From positions 62,001 to 126,000 of the forward strand of contig JAGOAZ010000005.1 of assembly GCA_017983675.1 (NCBI GenBank): a stretch of DNA of 64,000 nt. The letters run 5' to 3'. Source of the DNA: Fluviicola sp. (lineage in GTDB: Bacteria > Bacteroidota > Bacteroidia > Flavobacteriales_D > Crocinitomicaceae). The position numbers and the translations under genes are program-made. The first letter of the stretch is position 1. Each line of letters opens with the position of its first letter. Below are positions 1 to 9,740 of the stretch, one piece after another. A model generated the notes under the pieces. It was not told where the DNA came from and searched no databases. It was given only the letters and a program-made list of their open reading frames with translations.

Positions 1-149
1 TTATTCGCGTCATTTTCTTTGTTGAAAACGTCAAGCCTAGAACGCTAGTAAATAGCTTGTTAAAAAGACCTTCCGCATAATTTTACGGTAAATTCCAGTC
101 TTTTTGCAACTCTTTTTCTTGTCCTTCGTATATAGTTAAATTGTTTTCG

Positions 150-157
150 TAACTTTG
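150..157 (+). promoter_or_regulatory. TAnnTTTG -7 promoter element before SPOR gene
   Basis: TAACTTTG matches the Bacteroidota sigma-A -7 consensus TAnnTTTG exactly. Only four bases separate it from the ATG at 162, so transcription would begin at or beside the start codon. No clear -33 TTG is seen at the usual distance. Confidence 0.5.
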
Positions 158-161
158 TGAT

Positions 162-1241
162 ATGCATACAGTTGAAGGTTTAATAGGCGATTTATTATTG
201 CAGCACAATTGTGTTATCGTTCCCGGATTTGGTGGGTTCGTAGCGCAACGTGTTTCTGCACAAATAGATATGGAAAAAGGAATCATGCTTCCGCCTAGTA
301 AATCGATACTTTTTAATCGTCAATTGATCAATAATGATGGATTGTTGATTGCTTCGTATGCTTCACGCAACAAGGTTACTTATCCGATAGCTGAATCAAC
401 AGTTGAAGGCACAGTTACTACTTGGCATGATGCGCTGAAAGCGGGACAACGCGTAAGTGTTGATCGTGTTGGTATCATCTTTTTGGATCAAGAGCGCAAT
501 ATTTGTTTTGAACAAGACCGTTATTTCAATTTATTACTTGAGTCGTTTGGATTAGGACCGGTTCATTTTGTTTCTGAATCAGATATTCAAGCAAAAGAAA
601 CGATAACAAAAGTGCAAGAAGTAATTCAACAAGTTGACTTTGTGACAACAAATGATGCTCCTGAATTAGTTGTGCTTGCTGAAACAACTGCTCCGAATGA
701 ACATTTGGAAGAGCCACCAATTATTCCAATGCACGAGAAACGTCCGAACAAGGCTTGGAAATATGTGGCTGCTGCAGCACTAGTTCCATTAGCTTTTTAT
801 TCGTTTTGGATTCCGATGAAAACAGATGTATTGGCATCTGGTGTTATTTCTTGGAACGATTTCAATCCGTTTTATAAAAAAGAAGTTGTTGTCAAAAAAG
901 CACCACTTGTTCCTGTGAAAAAAGCAGCTGTTCCTGTTGAAGTTTTACCAGAAACACCGATTGAACAAGCACCAGTTGAAAGCGTTCAACCCGAACCAAG
1001 TGCTACTGAAAAACCGATTGTCGTTCAAGAAAAATTGAGTTCACCTCAAATCATTGTTGGTAGTTTTTCAACGGTACAAAACGCGAACACGATGGTCAAA
1101 GAGTTAAAAGCAAAAGGTGTAAGCGCTTCAATTTTACAACGTGATGGTAAAATTCGTGTCAGTGTTGGGGACAGTTCTCAGATTGAATCGTTGGAGCCAA
1201 AATTGATTGCCTTAGGAATTGCTCCTTGGATTTTGAAATAA
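162..1241 (+). CDS. HU-CCDC81-like / SPOR domain membrane protein
   Basis: 359 aa. The first ~190 residues resemble the bacterial HU-CCDC81 domain pair that Bacteroidota place before SPOR domains (motif VPGFGGFV near residue 20). A hydrophobic segment at about 200-217 should anchor it in the inner membrane, followed by a Pro/Val/Glu-rich linker. Residues ~294-359 form a SPOR domain (GSF near the start), a fold that binds denuded septal peptidoglycan. The likely role is coupling a cytoplasmic HU-like domain to cell-wall division sites; this is inferred from the domains and no function is established for the gene. The ATG at 162 follows a TAnnTTTG box directly. The stop is followed by a short gap and then the next plus-strand gene. 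Confidence 0.8.
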   Translation: MHTVEGLIGDLLLQHNCVIVPGFGGFVAQRVSAQIDMEKGIMLPPSKSILFNRQLINNDGLLIASYASRNKVTYPIAESTVEGTVTTWHDALKAGQRVSVDRVGIIFLDQERNICFEQDRYFNLLLESFGLGPVHFVSESDIQAKETITKVQEVIQQVDFVTTNDAPELVVLAETTAPNEHLEEPPIIPMHEKRPNKAWKYVAAAALVPLAFYSFWIPMKTDVLASGVISWNDFNPFYKKEVVVKKAPLVPVKKAAVPVEVLPETPIEQAPVESVQPEPSATEKPIVVQEKLSSPQIIVGSFSTVQNANTMVKELKAKGVSASILQRDGKIRVSVGDSSQIESLEPKLIALGIAPWILK

Positions 1242-1312
1242 ATCCCGTATTTAAAATCAGTTTAAATTACTTAAAGCGAATGATTTGTATGTGAAAATGC
1301 ATACATTTAGTC

Positions 1313-1849
1313 ATGCCGTTTAATCGATTACATCATTCAGTTATGGGCGAGTTACGCCCAAGGTTTGCATTACGTATGCATGTAGATCCTGAAAAAACCT
1401 TGATTCATATGAGCGAATCATTGAAAACCGATTCCACTGTAAGTGGTGTTCGCTCAAAGTGTTATGTGTTTATAAAAATACCCAAGCATTTGCAACATTA
1501 TTGGTCGCCAGAAATATCTGTTCGGATTGAAAAGCTAGATTATTTGCCGCATACCAATGTCCACTGTTTGATTGGTCCGCGACAATCTGTTTGGGTGATG
1601 TTCACCTTAATTTACGCTGCTATTGCGTTAGCAACGTTGTTTCTTGGAATGTTTGGCGTTGTCAATTATCAAATCACTCATTCGGTATTGTGGTTGATGC
1701 CTTTTCCTGTAGGATTATTTTTAATCGGATCGATCTTTTTATTTGCCAAAATCGGTCAAAAAAAGGGCCGCGATGAAATGTTGCACTTGGTCAGTTTTGT
1801 GTATCACCATTTATCAGAAGTTGCTCCTGTTGAACGCGTGAAAGGTTAA
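1313..1849 (+). CDS. hypothetical two-TM membrane protein
   Basis: 178 aa, not recognised as a named family. The N-terminal ~90 residues are soluble and basic. Two hydrophobic segments follow (about residues 95-117 and 125-147), then a short cytoplasmic-type tail containing QKKGRDE. It lies 71 bp after the SPOR gene on the same strand. A near-consensus TACATTTA box at 1302-1309 sits three bases before the ATG, so it may have its own promoter. Its stop is two bases from the stop of the convergent outer-membrane gene. In-frame ATGs at 1343 and 1379 are alternative starts. Confidence 0.6.
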   Translation: MPFNRLHHSVMGELRPRFALRMHVDPEKTLIHMSESLKTDSTVSGVRSKCYVFIKIPKHLQHYWSPEISVRIEKLDYLPHTNVHCLIGPRQSVWVMFTLIYAAIALATLFLGMFGVVNYQITHSVLWLMPFPVGLFLIGSIFLFAKIGQKKGRDEMLHLVSFVYHHLSEVAPVERVKG

Positions 1850-1851
1850 TC

Positions 1852-3576
1852 TTAAAAACGGAACGTTACACCAGCCATTGCTTGCAACCCTTGCGTAGGG
1901 TAGTTGTACCATCTTTTATAACGCTGTGCAGCAATATTATTAAAATTTAAAAACGCAGAAATACGTTTGTTGTATCGGTATTCGACGCTTAAGTTAGCAT
2001 CTGCAATAAATCCGAGAGGTAAAGCATATTGCCCATTTTCTAATGTTGCTCCGCTTTCTGCTTGGTAAACTCTTGCTTTTCTTCCTCCTTCTAGGTTAAT
2101 GTCTGCTGCAAAAATAAATTTGTCGTATAAATTGTATGACCCACGGATTACAAACTGAACTTGTGGCAAATTCCATGCATAAGAATTGTTCAATGCGTTG
2201 TAAGAATAATATCTTCCAACTACATCTAGTTTGATTTTCTCATGCAATTGGTAATTTACAGCCGCTTCAAAAGTGGTGATGTTCATCGTATCATAAATAA
2301 CATTGAAGCGATTTCCTGCTGTAAATAACGTGTCTGTTACGAAAAGTGCTTTGTCTTTAACATTGGCAAAACTCGCCATTAAGTGAAACCCAACGCGTTT
2401 AGAAATGGTTCCTTTGATTCCCAAAACTGCCTCTAGCGCTTTGTTCTCGTTGCGTAATTCAACCTGCGATAAAACAAATTCATTTATTCCGGTTAATTGA
2501 TAAAACGATTGTTGCGTTAATCCGCCTTTTAATGCAACGTAAGGAATCAAAATATCATTAAATAGTGAATATTTAGCAGAGAAATCGGGATACAAATACG
2601 CTTTTGTTTTGTCCCATTTACTGATGGAAACATCTACACCAATTTGCGCCTTTAAACGACCATTCTTTCCGTATGTTGTCACGTGAGGACGCAAATAGAA
2701 GAACGTGTTGTTCCGCACAAAACCAGAATCAGCAACACCGATCATTGAATCCTGCACGCCATAGCGATAACGGTTGTTTTGTAAGCCAATCGCTGCTTCG
2801 AAAATCTCGTTTCCAATGCGTTTTGATGCACTTCCAGTGATTGCAAAGTAGTTTTCAGTTGCGCGCCAGTCAGACAAACTATCAGCCTTTGGTTTTTTGT
2901 CGTTAAAGTGACGGTAAGCAATTCCTGCATGCCAATTAACAGCACCACTATCTTTTTTGTGTGAGTGAAATTGCGCATTCGTTCCAATAGTCGTAAAGCG
3001 TTGTCTGATACTGTCTGCATTGGCATTTTCATTTGGAAAGCCATAGAAATGTAAGCCTTGATTTTTGTATAATGCCTCTGCATTCCAGCCGTATTTTTTT
3101 TCACTAACACTAACAAACCCACGGACTGCTGTTCTATCAAAATTAGCAGGAGCTACATCACGCATGGGTCCGAAAGAACTAATATGTTGCACATTTCCAC
3201 CGTAATTGTATTTTCTGCTGCGCGTATTGTTGTAATAAATATCTGCCATCGGCATTAACACCGAACCGATGCCAATTTTAGCATAACCTGGATAGAGTTG
3301 AGTTAGTTTTTGTTGCAAGCTAACCGTTGCTGGAGCAATGCGCTGTAAGTCAAAACTTGGCATGTAATCAATTGCAAGTAGGGGAAAGTTAGCGTTTGGA
3401 ACAGGAAACACCGTATCCAAAATTTTCGGGGTACTCGCCACACGCTGACTGTTTTCCACCGATCGATTTCCAATTGTTGTAATGATGACTTCTTCGCCTC
3501 CGCGCTGTGCGAAGCTTGTTACACTGTTACAAACAGTTGTTAAAACAAGGATTAAATAGGGTGTGAACTTTTTCAT
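1852..3576 (-). CDS. TonB-receptor-like outer-membrane beta-barrel protein
   Basis: 574 aa with a cleavable signal peptide (basic start, hydrophobic core, cut after SFAQ near residue 24). The rest is rich in alternating aromatic/polar strands and ends in a C-terminal Phe (GVTFRF), as in outer-membrane barrels. Homologues are usually annotated as TonB-dependent receptors, but I see no plug domain and the length is short for one, so active TonB-driven transport is unproven. The start codon shares one base with the stop of the upstream TPR gene (TAATG), implying translational coupling and a joint function. An export platform or an outer-membrane partner of the periplasmic TPR protein would fit. 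Confidence 0.75.
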   Translation of the reverse strand: MKKFTPYLILVLTTVCNSVTSFAQRGGEEVIITTIGNRSVENSQRVASTPKILDTVFPVPNANFPLLAIDYMPSFDLQRIAPATVSLQQKLTQLYPGYAKIGIGSVLMPMADIYYNNTRSRKYNYGGNVQHISSFGPMRDVAPANFDRTAVRGFVSVSEKKYGWNAEALYKNQGLHFYGFPNENANADSIRQRFTTIGTNAQFHSHKKDSGAVNWHAGIAYRHFNDKKPKADSLSDWRATENYFAITGSASKRIGNEIFEAAIGLQNNRYRYGVQDSMIGVADSGFVRNNTFFYLRPHVTTYGKNGRLKAQIGVDVSISKWDKTKAYLYPDFSAKYSLFNDILIPYVALKGGLTQQSFYQLTGINEFVLSQVELRNENKALEAVLGIKGTISKRVGFHLMASFANVKDKALFVTDTLFTAGNRFNVIYDTMNITTFEAAVNYQLHEKIKLDVVGRYYSYNALNNSYAWNLPQVQFVIRGSYNLYDKFIFAADINLEGGRKARVYQAESGATLENGQYALPLGFIADANLSVEYRYNKRISAFLNFNNIAAQRYKRWYNYPTQGLQAMAGVTFRF

Positions 3577-6500
3577 TATTCGCCAGAGTTATCGTCAATT
3601 TCTATGATTGTTCCATTATCTGGAACAGGAATGTTTTTCGGTTGATTTTTCAATTGTAGAATTTCATTGTACAAATCGTTCGCTTCGTTTTTGATACCAT
3701 CATCTGCAACCGTGTAATGATCAATCACTGATTTAATGGTGTTTTCAGCTTGGAAATAGTCTTTCTTTTGCACCAAAATACGCGCTTGTAGAATCAAAGC
3801 TTTTGCAATCCAATAATCATAACCCGGTTTCATTTTCAGCAACTCACGGATAGTTGTTTCCGCTTTGGCAACATCACCTTTTTTATTAAATCCTTCCGCA
3901 ATTAAGTATTTTGCTTCAGCTGCAGTGATTTTTGTCGTGTTTTTAACCACGTATTCCAATGATGCTTGTGCATCTGCAAATTTATCTGCTTTTGCATACG
4001 AAACGCCTTTGATGAATTCGGCTTCTAATTTTAGTTCGTTTGTTTGTTGATTTGCCAATACTTTTGAAGCATATTGAGCTGCGTTCTCCCAATTTTCTAA
4101 TAAGAAGTGACAACGCATTTGCCCAATTTTAGCATTGTTCAATAATTCTGGTCGAGCAGTAACTAGCTCCAGTTTTTCATAATACGGTAGCGCTTGTAAA
4201 GTCTCTTTTTGGTTGAACAAATACTTAGCAGTTCGTTGCGCTGCAACTTCTGTAAAGTCGTCATTTGGACCAGTTAATGTTGTTTTGTAAATATCAACCG
4301 CTGCAGCTTCTTTTTTATCCATGTATAAAATGTCCGCTTTGTAGTTGAGTACTTCCAAGCTGTATTTACCAGCGCTGTATTTGAACAGGTATTCATCAAA
4401 GGCAAGCAAAGCTTTTGGATAAAGTGAATCTTTGTAAAAACCATAAGCTAATGCAAAATATTCGTCTTCCACTTGGTTTGAAATGGAATCTGCACAAGCA
4501 AATTCTTTCGATAAATTCTCAATTTTAACTAAGAATTGTTGTTTGCGGTAAACATCCGCCAAGGCCGCAACTTCGCGTTTACACGTTGAATCGTTGTTGG
4601 TGAATTCGGTTAATATTTTACGGTATTGTTTTTCTGCTTCGTAGTATTCACCTTTTTTGAAGGCAATATCTCCGAGGTAGTGATAAGCATCCTTCACAAT
4701 CGTTGCATTGGGATAATCAGTAATGATTTGATTGAAATAACGTGCTGCTTTGTCAAAGTTACCAGCTCCGTAATACGTCAACGCAACTTCCTGCACTGCT
4801 TTTTGCGTGTATTTTGAACCGCTATAATTGTTAATGATATCTAATAATGCGTTGATTTTCTCGTCTTTTTTCCCGTCAAAACCATAAGATCGCGCCAAGT
4901 AATATAAAGCTTGGTCTTCAGCGCCACTTTTTAATTCCAGGGCAGCTTTGTAGTTTTCAATAGCAAATTTATCTTGCCCTGTGCGGTAATATTCGTCTGC
5001 AATACGCATGTAAGCATCCGCTTTTTTACGTTTAACATCTCCTTTTACTAAGGCTAAGTATTCTTTAAACGCATTTAATTTTTGACTTGAAAAGTCATTT
5101 CCAAGCGCCAAATAGGCGTATCCTAAATTGTAATAAGCATCAGCGCGTAAACCAGAAAGGTAGGTTGTTGGCATTGCTAAAAATGCATTGTATTTTTTTG
5201 TTGCATTAAGGTAGTTGTTCGAACGATATTCAGCGTCAGCGCTCCAGTAAATTGCTTTAGCAGAAACATCTTGATTCATGGGGTATTTTTCGACTAATTC
5301 AAATCCTTCGAGCGCTCCTTTGTAATCGTTTTTTAAGAATAGCTCAATTCCTCTATTATAAGCAATTACTTGATAAGCCGCTTTTAATTTGCTGTCTTTT
5401 TTAGCAAACTTTTCTAATTCTGTAAGTGCTTTCGTGTAATTTTTCGTGTTCAAGTAAACGTTGACCAAATATTCGTAAACAACATTTTTACGCTTTGAAT
5501 TCGGATATTTATCCAAGTATTTTTCCAATGCTTTTACCGCATCATCATAGGCGTTTTGGTCCAATTTATAAGCTAAAATCGCATAGTTGTACAACGCATC
5601 TTCTTGAATAAGCGGATCCATATCTAATTCCGCAGCGACTTCAAAAGCAGTTTTTGCATATGGCAATTGATTCAAATTAACGTAACATTCGCCTGCATGA
5701 TACAATGCAATTTGACCCAAAGTGTCTTTGATTCGCGCCACTTTGTCAAAGTACTTCACAGCTTTGGTACAGTTACCGCTTTTAGAATAAGCAATGGCCA
5801 ACGCATAATCATCATCTCGACTCGTTGTTGCGTTTTGATTGTAATATTCTAAATAGGGAACAGCTTCGTCGTATTTTTTTAAACGGTAATAGGAATCTCC
5901 TATAATGTGGTTCATCTCAATGCGTTCGTTTGGTTTTAAACTGTCCAAACTACTCGGTGCAAATAACACGACTTTGTCGTATTTCTCTTGCATGTGATAA
6001 ATTTGCGTGATGTAATACGGAACAACAGTTTTGAAACGTTTATCGGTCATTAAACGCTCAAATCCTTCAACCGCACTTTGGTACGAACTATCCAAATAAC
6101 AGATGTGTGAATAGTAATACAAGCTTGGAGCTCCGTATTGATCTTTTTCTTCTTTTACTTCAAAAAAGGCAGCTTTTGCAGCAGGATAATTTTTCTCGTA
6201 AAAATTAGCATACCCAAGTTTGAATAAATATTCGTGTAATGCAGTTGAGTCTAATTGCTGTTTGTCAATTTTATTAAACCATGAAATAGCACCTGAATAA
6301 TCCTTTTTTTGGTAGTAAAAACGACCGATGCGTAAAGAAATGTCATTTTTATAGATACTTTCAGGATAATCACGATTGAATTGTTCCAACAAGGTGATGG
6401 CATCGTTGTTGAATAGCTCCAAAGCGGAAAGTCCCTCGTAATAATTCGCCTTAACAAAAAACGGATCATCTTTTGCCCCTTTGTATTCTCGAATAAATTG

Positions 6501-6653
6501 TTGAAATTCTTTGCGCGCAGCACTGAATTGTTCTTTTTCAAATAAATCCTCTGCTTTGTAAAAGCCAGCAAGAGGAGAGTGGTACTTCTCTGTAACTTGA
6601 GTCCACGAGTTAGTTGCGGAGACAACAACGAAAAGAAAGAGTAGATAACGCAT
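3576..6653 (-). CDS. large periplasmic TPR-repeat protein
   Basis: 1025 aa. A signal peptide covers about the first 19 residues. The remainder is a near-continuous array of tetratricopeptide repeats, with recurrent A-x-x-x-F/Y positions and YY/YN pairs, matching long TPR proteins of Bacteroidota that are secreted to the periplasm. It ends in a Pro/Asp-rich tail. TPR arrays bind peptides or proteins; the specific partner is not visible but is probably the barrel protein encoded immediately downstream with TAATG coupling. The pair lies divergently from ftsE; this arrangement is, to my recollection, conserved in Flavobacteria. No catalytic motif is present. Confidence 0.8.
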   Translation of the reverse strand: MRYLLFLFVVVSATNSWTQVTEKYHSPLAGFYKAEDLFEKEQFSAARKEFQQFIREYKGAKDDPFFVKANYYEGLSALELFNNDAITLLEQFNRDYPESIYKNDISLRIGRFYYQKKDYSGAISWFNKIDKQQLDSTALHEYLFKLGYANFYEKNYPAAKAAFFEVKEEKDQYGAPSLYYYSHICYLDSSYQSAVEGFERLMTDKRFKTVVPYYITQIYHMQEKYDKVVLFAPSSLDSLKPNERIEMNHIIGDSYYRLKKYDEAVPYLEYYNQNATTSRDDDYALAIAYSKSGNCTKAVKYFDKVARIKDTLGQIALYHAGECYVNLNQLPYAKTAFEVAAELDMDPLIQEDALYNYAILAYKLDQNAYDDAVKALEKYLDKYPNSKRKNVVYEYLVNVYLNTKNYTKALTELEKFAKKDSKLKAAYQVIAYNRGIELFLKNDYKGALEGFELVEKYPMNQDVSAKAIYWSADAEYRSNNYLNATKKYNAFLAMPTTYLSGLRADAYYNLGYAYLALGNDFSSQKLNAFKEYLALVKGDVKRKKADAYMRIADEYYRTGQDKFAIENYKAALELKSGAEDQALYYLARSYGFDGKKDEKINALLDIINNYSGSKYTQKAVQEVALTYYGAGNFDKAARYFNQIITDYPNATIVKDAYHYLGDIAFKKGEYYEAEKQYRKILTEFTNNDSTCKREVAALADVYRKQQFLVKIENLSKEFACADSISNQVEDEYFALAYGFYKDSLYPKALLAFDEYLFKYSAGKYSLEVLNYKADILYMDKKEAAAVDIYKTTLTGPNDDFTEVAAQRTAKYLFNQKETLQALPYYEKLELVTARPELLNNAKIGQMRCHFLLENWENAAQYASKVLANQQTNELKLEAEFIKGVSYAKADKFADAQASLEYVVKNTTKITAAEAKYLIAEGFNKKGDVAKAETTIRELLKMKPGYDYWIAKALILQARILVQKKDYFQAENTIKSVIDHYTVADDGIKNEANDLYNEILQLKNQPKNIPVPDNGTIIEIDDNSGE

Positions 6654-6806
6654 TACGATCTATTTTAAGAGAGTAAAATTAAACGCTTCGTAGGGTCATG
6701 AATTGCAGTTCCCCAAAAGTTTTAAACGCACTTGTGTTAAGATAATTTCTACGTATAACGATTAATAAGGAAATTGTTTCAGCAACTTTACACAAAATCT
6801 CATACA

Positions 6807-7517
6807 GTGGAACAAGTAATACACATTCAAAACGGTCAAATAGATCAGTTAAACAGAAGAGTTGTTGCAGACATTGATTTTTCGGTTCATTCCGATGAGT
6901 TAGTTTTCTTAATCGGAAAAACAGGTAGCGGAAAAAGTAGTTTGCTCAAAACACTGTATGGAGAATTGGATCTTGTTGGTGGTGAAGGCACTGTTGTTGG
7001 GTTTGATTTAACGAAATTATCCCGCCGCTCTATTCCGAAGTTACGCAGAGAGATTGGAATTGTTTTTCAAGATTTTCAATTATTATCCGATCGATCCGTT
7101 GCGGATAATTTATTGTTTGTCATGCGTGCAACTGGTTGGAAAGACCAAAAACAAATGTTGCAACGTGCAACGGAAGTCTTAGACATGGTTGGCTTAGAAA
7201 ACAAAGGGAAGTTTTTCCCACACCAACTCTCAGGCGGTGAGCAACAACGCGTTGGCATTGCGCGCGCTTTGGTCAATCACCCGAAATTAATTCTAGCGGA
7301 TGAACCTACGGGCAACCTGGATGCTGAAACTTCTGCTGAAATCATGCAATTAATCATTGCGGTAGCAAAAGAGGAAAAAGCTGCTGTATTGATGGCAACT
7401 CACGACATGTCTATGGTTGAAAAATTCCCTGGAACCGTTTATAAAGTGGAAGATGGCTTGTTGAAACGAATGGATAGTTTGAATCGTTTCGATCCGTTTC
7501 AACCGATGTTCGATTAA
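6807..7517 (+). CDS. ftsE: cell division ABC ATPase FtsE
   Basis: 236 aa from a GTG at 6807. A longer reading from TTG at 6774 adds 11 residues that do not align with my memory of FtsE N termini (MENVLSLHN-type). All ABC ATPase motifs are present: Walker A GKTGSGKSS, Q-loop FQDF, signature LSGGEQQR, Walker B LILADEP and the H-loop ATHD. FtsE with FtsX forms a membrane complex that controls peptidoglycan hydrolysis at the septum. ftsX is not adjacent, which is usual in Bacteroidota. The gene is convergent with the following glycosyltransferase gene and the two share a TTAA at their stops. Confidence 0.88.
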   Translation: MEQVIHIQNGQIDQLNRRVVADIDFSVHSDELVFLIGKTGSGKSSLLKTLYGELDLVGGEGTVVGFDLTKLSRRSIPKLRREIGIVFQDFQLLSDRSVADNLLFVMRATGWKDQKQMLQRATEVLDMVGLENKGKFFPHQLSGGEQQRVGIARALVNHPKLILADEPTGNLDAETSAEIMQLIIAVAKEEKAAVLMATHDMSMVEKFPGTVYKVEDGLLKRMDSLNRFDPFQPMFD

Positions 7518-8641
7518 GCGAATAATTCAGCGATTAACTCGGTTGTTTTTGTTGCATGAAATCGTGCTGCTATGGTTTCCCAACGGGTAGTTAATTCCTC
7601 GTTCGATGGTTGATTTTGTACAGCAACAAAAGCTGCCAAGTCCGTTTGTTCATCCCAAATACTACAAAATTCTTCCAAGTCACTTCCCGCAACCAAAGCT
7701 GGTGTTGCGATACATAATGCCCGTGTTTTTAAACTTTCCAGTAATTTGAATTTGATGCCTGAAACTTGTGCTGAAAACAAGAAATGAATTGAAGCGGTGT
7801 TTTTTACCCTTTCCATTACTTCTTGTGATGGGTTAGCAATCAATTCAAATCCCACTTTCGCCACTTTTTTACGCAACATTTCTGACGGATTTATTCCAGC
7901 AATTGTTACCGGAAAAGGCAAGGGATTTTTTTCGTGTTCAGCACACAAGCGCATCACTGCTTCTTGGTTTTCTTGTACTGATAATTTTCCGTGAAAGAGT
8001 CCGAAACGTTGTGTTGTTTGTGGAACAGAAGATGTATCCAAGGAAATAACGGGCGGTAAATAATGAGCATCAAATCCTTCTGACAGAAAGGAATTCGTAT
8101 CAGCGGGTGTAATTGCTACAAATGGAATATTTTTCAAAGAATACAAATGGATTTTCAACTTGTAACTTTCCAAGATAAAAAACCATTTTTTGAACAACGA
8201 TCGTTCTTGTTGTGCCAATTGTCGGTAATATTCCCACTCCACATTGTGTTGTCGAATCACGACCTTTTTGCCCGCTTTTTGTAAGCGATTAGCAAAAAAC
8301 GCAGTGTGTTGGCCTTCCAACAAAACGGGATGATCGTCTTGCATTAAGTTGTGGAATAGTGCTTGATCTGCTCGACTTTTCACAATAAACGGTATCAACG
8401 AAAAGAAATCAAGGAACGTTATTTTTCTGGTGTAAAAATGAGTTTTTGTTGCGCAATCGCTTGTTTCAAATTCCCTTCCGCGACCGTATTCAAAACAATG
8501 CAACTGAATTTCCCAACCGGCATCTTTTAATGCTTTTGCACGGTTGTAGACATCAATTATTCCACCATAATTTGGTGAAAACGGAACGTCAAATGAAACA
8601 ATATGTACGGCTTTATTTTCCAATTTTTGGGTAAAATTCAA
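7514..8641 (-). CDS. GT-B fold glycosyltransferase
   Basis: 375 aa. The N-terminal half has a Rossmann-like start (VHIVSFDVPFSPNYGG) typical of GT4-type enzymes. The C-terminal half carries the donor-site region (SGIKFKLLESLKTRALCIAT), which corresponds to the E-x7-E segment of GT-B enzymes. It probably transfers a sugar during surface polysaccharide or glycan assembly; donor and acceptor cannot be read from the sequence. It overlaps the upstream glycosyltransferase gene by 29 bases and so belongs to the same operon. The 3' end overlaps the ftsE stop. Confidence 0.75.
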   Translation of the reverse strand: MNFTQKLENKAVHIVSFDVPFSPNYGGIIDVYNRAKALKDAGWEIQLHCFEYGRGREFETSDCATKTHFYTRKITFLDFFSLIPFIVKSRADQALFHNLMQDDHPVLLEGQHTAFFANRLQKAGKKVVIRQHNVEWEYYRQLAQQERSLFKKWFFILESYKLKIHLYSLKNIPFVAITPADTNSFLSEGFDAHYLPPVISLDTSSVPQTTQRFGLFHGKLSVQENQEAVMRLCAEHEKNPLPFPVTIAGINPSEMLRKKVAKVGFELIANPSQEVMERVKNTASIHFLFSAQVSGIKFKLLESLKTRALCIATPALVAGSDLEEFCSIWDEQTDLAAFVAVQNQPSNEELTTRWETIAARFHATKTTELIAELFA

Positions 8642-9740
8642 TTAATTTTTGCGATTCTATCTGCCAATTCTCCGTTTCAGCAGCTACTTGACAATTTTTC
8701 TCCCAGCTAGCAATCACGTCTTTATTTGCAAGAATTGGATTGATAACTTTCGCCAAACCATCGGGTGAAAAATCGGTAACAACAGTTCCAATTTGATAGT
8801 TATTGACAAGTGTCGCGACTTCAATTACATTGGAACAAATTACAGGCGTTGTAGTATGTATATAATCAAATAATTTGTTCGGTAGCGATAGCTTGTAATT
8901 TGGATTGGTTGGTTGATCAAAACTCAAACCAAGATCAGCATGAAACGTATAATTCATCAATTCTTTGTAAGGACGTTTACCAAAAAACAACACGAGGTTT
9001 TCCCAGTTCTTTTCTTTTACCAAACGTTTCATGTCTGGAATAACATCACCATCACCAACAATGAGTAAAACCGAATTTGTCAAGAGCGGCATCATACGAA
9101 TAGCTTCTTCCACTCCACGGTCAATATTTAAACCAGCACCTTGCATAATCAGCACGTTTTTATCGCGAGGAATACCTAACTCCTCTTTGGAGGGAACAAC
9201 CGTTGTTGACTGCCACAAAGGCGAAACGTTGCGTACAACAGTGAGTTCTTTCGCGTAGCGTTTTTTGTATTCGTTTGCGATGGAATTGTTAACAGTTGAA
9301 ATATGAGTTAATTTTGGAAAAATAAACCGTTCAATTGCCAACCAAACAGTACGTATTTTTGGTCGGTTCAATAATTCGGGAACTTCCGTAAAAAACTCGT
9401 GCGAATCGTACACCAATTTTTTGCGTTTCAATTTTGCAACCAAGAAGTTTGCCAACAAGGTATCCAAATCATTTGCAACCAGCGTGTGACTTCGTTTAAA
9501 CAGCAAGAGAAAAAACAAGCGCAAATTGAATTCCGCATAGAACAATCCTCCTTTTTCGAAAAGCAACTTCATGCGAATGGTCTGATAAGAACGTTCTTCC
9601 ATTGGAGCGCTTCGCTTGGTTTTTCGACCTATTAACACAACGCGATAACCTTGTTGTTCAATAAACGTACAGATTTTATGAACCCGTTGATCGGTATTTA
9701 AATCATTGATAACACTAACGAGAACAGTTTTCGATTGCAT
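8613..9740 (-). CDS. GT4-family glycosyltransferase
   Basis: 375 aa from the ATG at 9740. A longer frame to 9809 exists, but the ATG at 9740 overlaps the preceding stop as TGATG, a typical coupled start, and gives a protein beginning MQSKTVLVSVIND like family members. Features include DSHEFFTEVPEL in the N-terminal domain and, in the C-terminal domain, a nucleotide-sugar region (QGAGLNIDRGVEEAI, IVGDGD) and the PNKLFDYI donor-loop motif. It is a retaining GT-B enzyme, probably acting on cell-surface glycans or protein O-glycosylation. It is the second gene of a three-gene unit with the lipoprotein-like membrane protein upstream and another GT downstream. Confidence 0.8.
   Translation of the reverse strand: MQSKTVLVSVINDLNTDQRVHKICTFIEQQGYRVVLIGRKTKRSAPMEERSYQTIRMKLLFEKGGLFYAEFNLRLFFLLLFKRSHTLVANDLDTLLANFLVAKLKRKKLVYDSHEFFTEVPELLNRPKIRTVWLAIERFIFPKLTHISTVNNSIANEYKKRYAKELTVVRNVSPLWQSTTVVPSKEELGIPRDKNVLIMQGAGLNIDRGVEEAIRMMPLLTNSVLLIVGDGDVIPDMKRLVKEKNWENLVLFFGKRPYKELMNYTFHADLGLSFDQPTNPNYKLSLPNKLFDYIHTTTPVICSNVIEVATLVNNYQIGTVVTDFSPDGLAKVINPILANKDVIASWEKNCQVAAETENWQIESQKLIEFYPKIGK

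Noticed and set aside
1..13. Possible minus-strand gene starting at 13 (ATG ACG CGA ATA) and leaving the window to the left
   Set aside because: Only four codons are visible and no protein similarity can be judged; the SPOR gene's promoter does not require it.
1852..3576. Calling the barrel a true TonB-dependent receptor
   Set aside because: No plug domain or TonB box is apparent and the length is short; only the barrel-like character is supported.
6774..6806. TTG start of ftsE giving 11 more residues
   Set aside because: GTG 6807 gives the N terminus expected from FtsE family alignment; the extra residues do not fit, though an AAGGA near 6770 keeps it possible.
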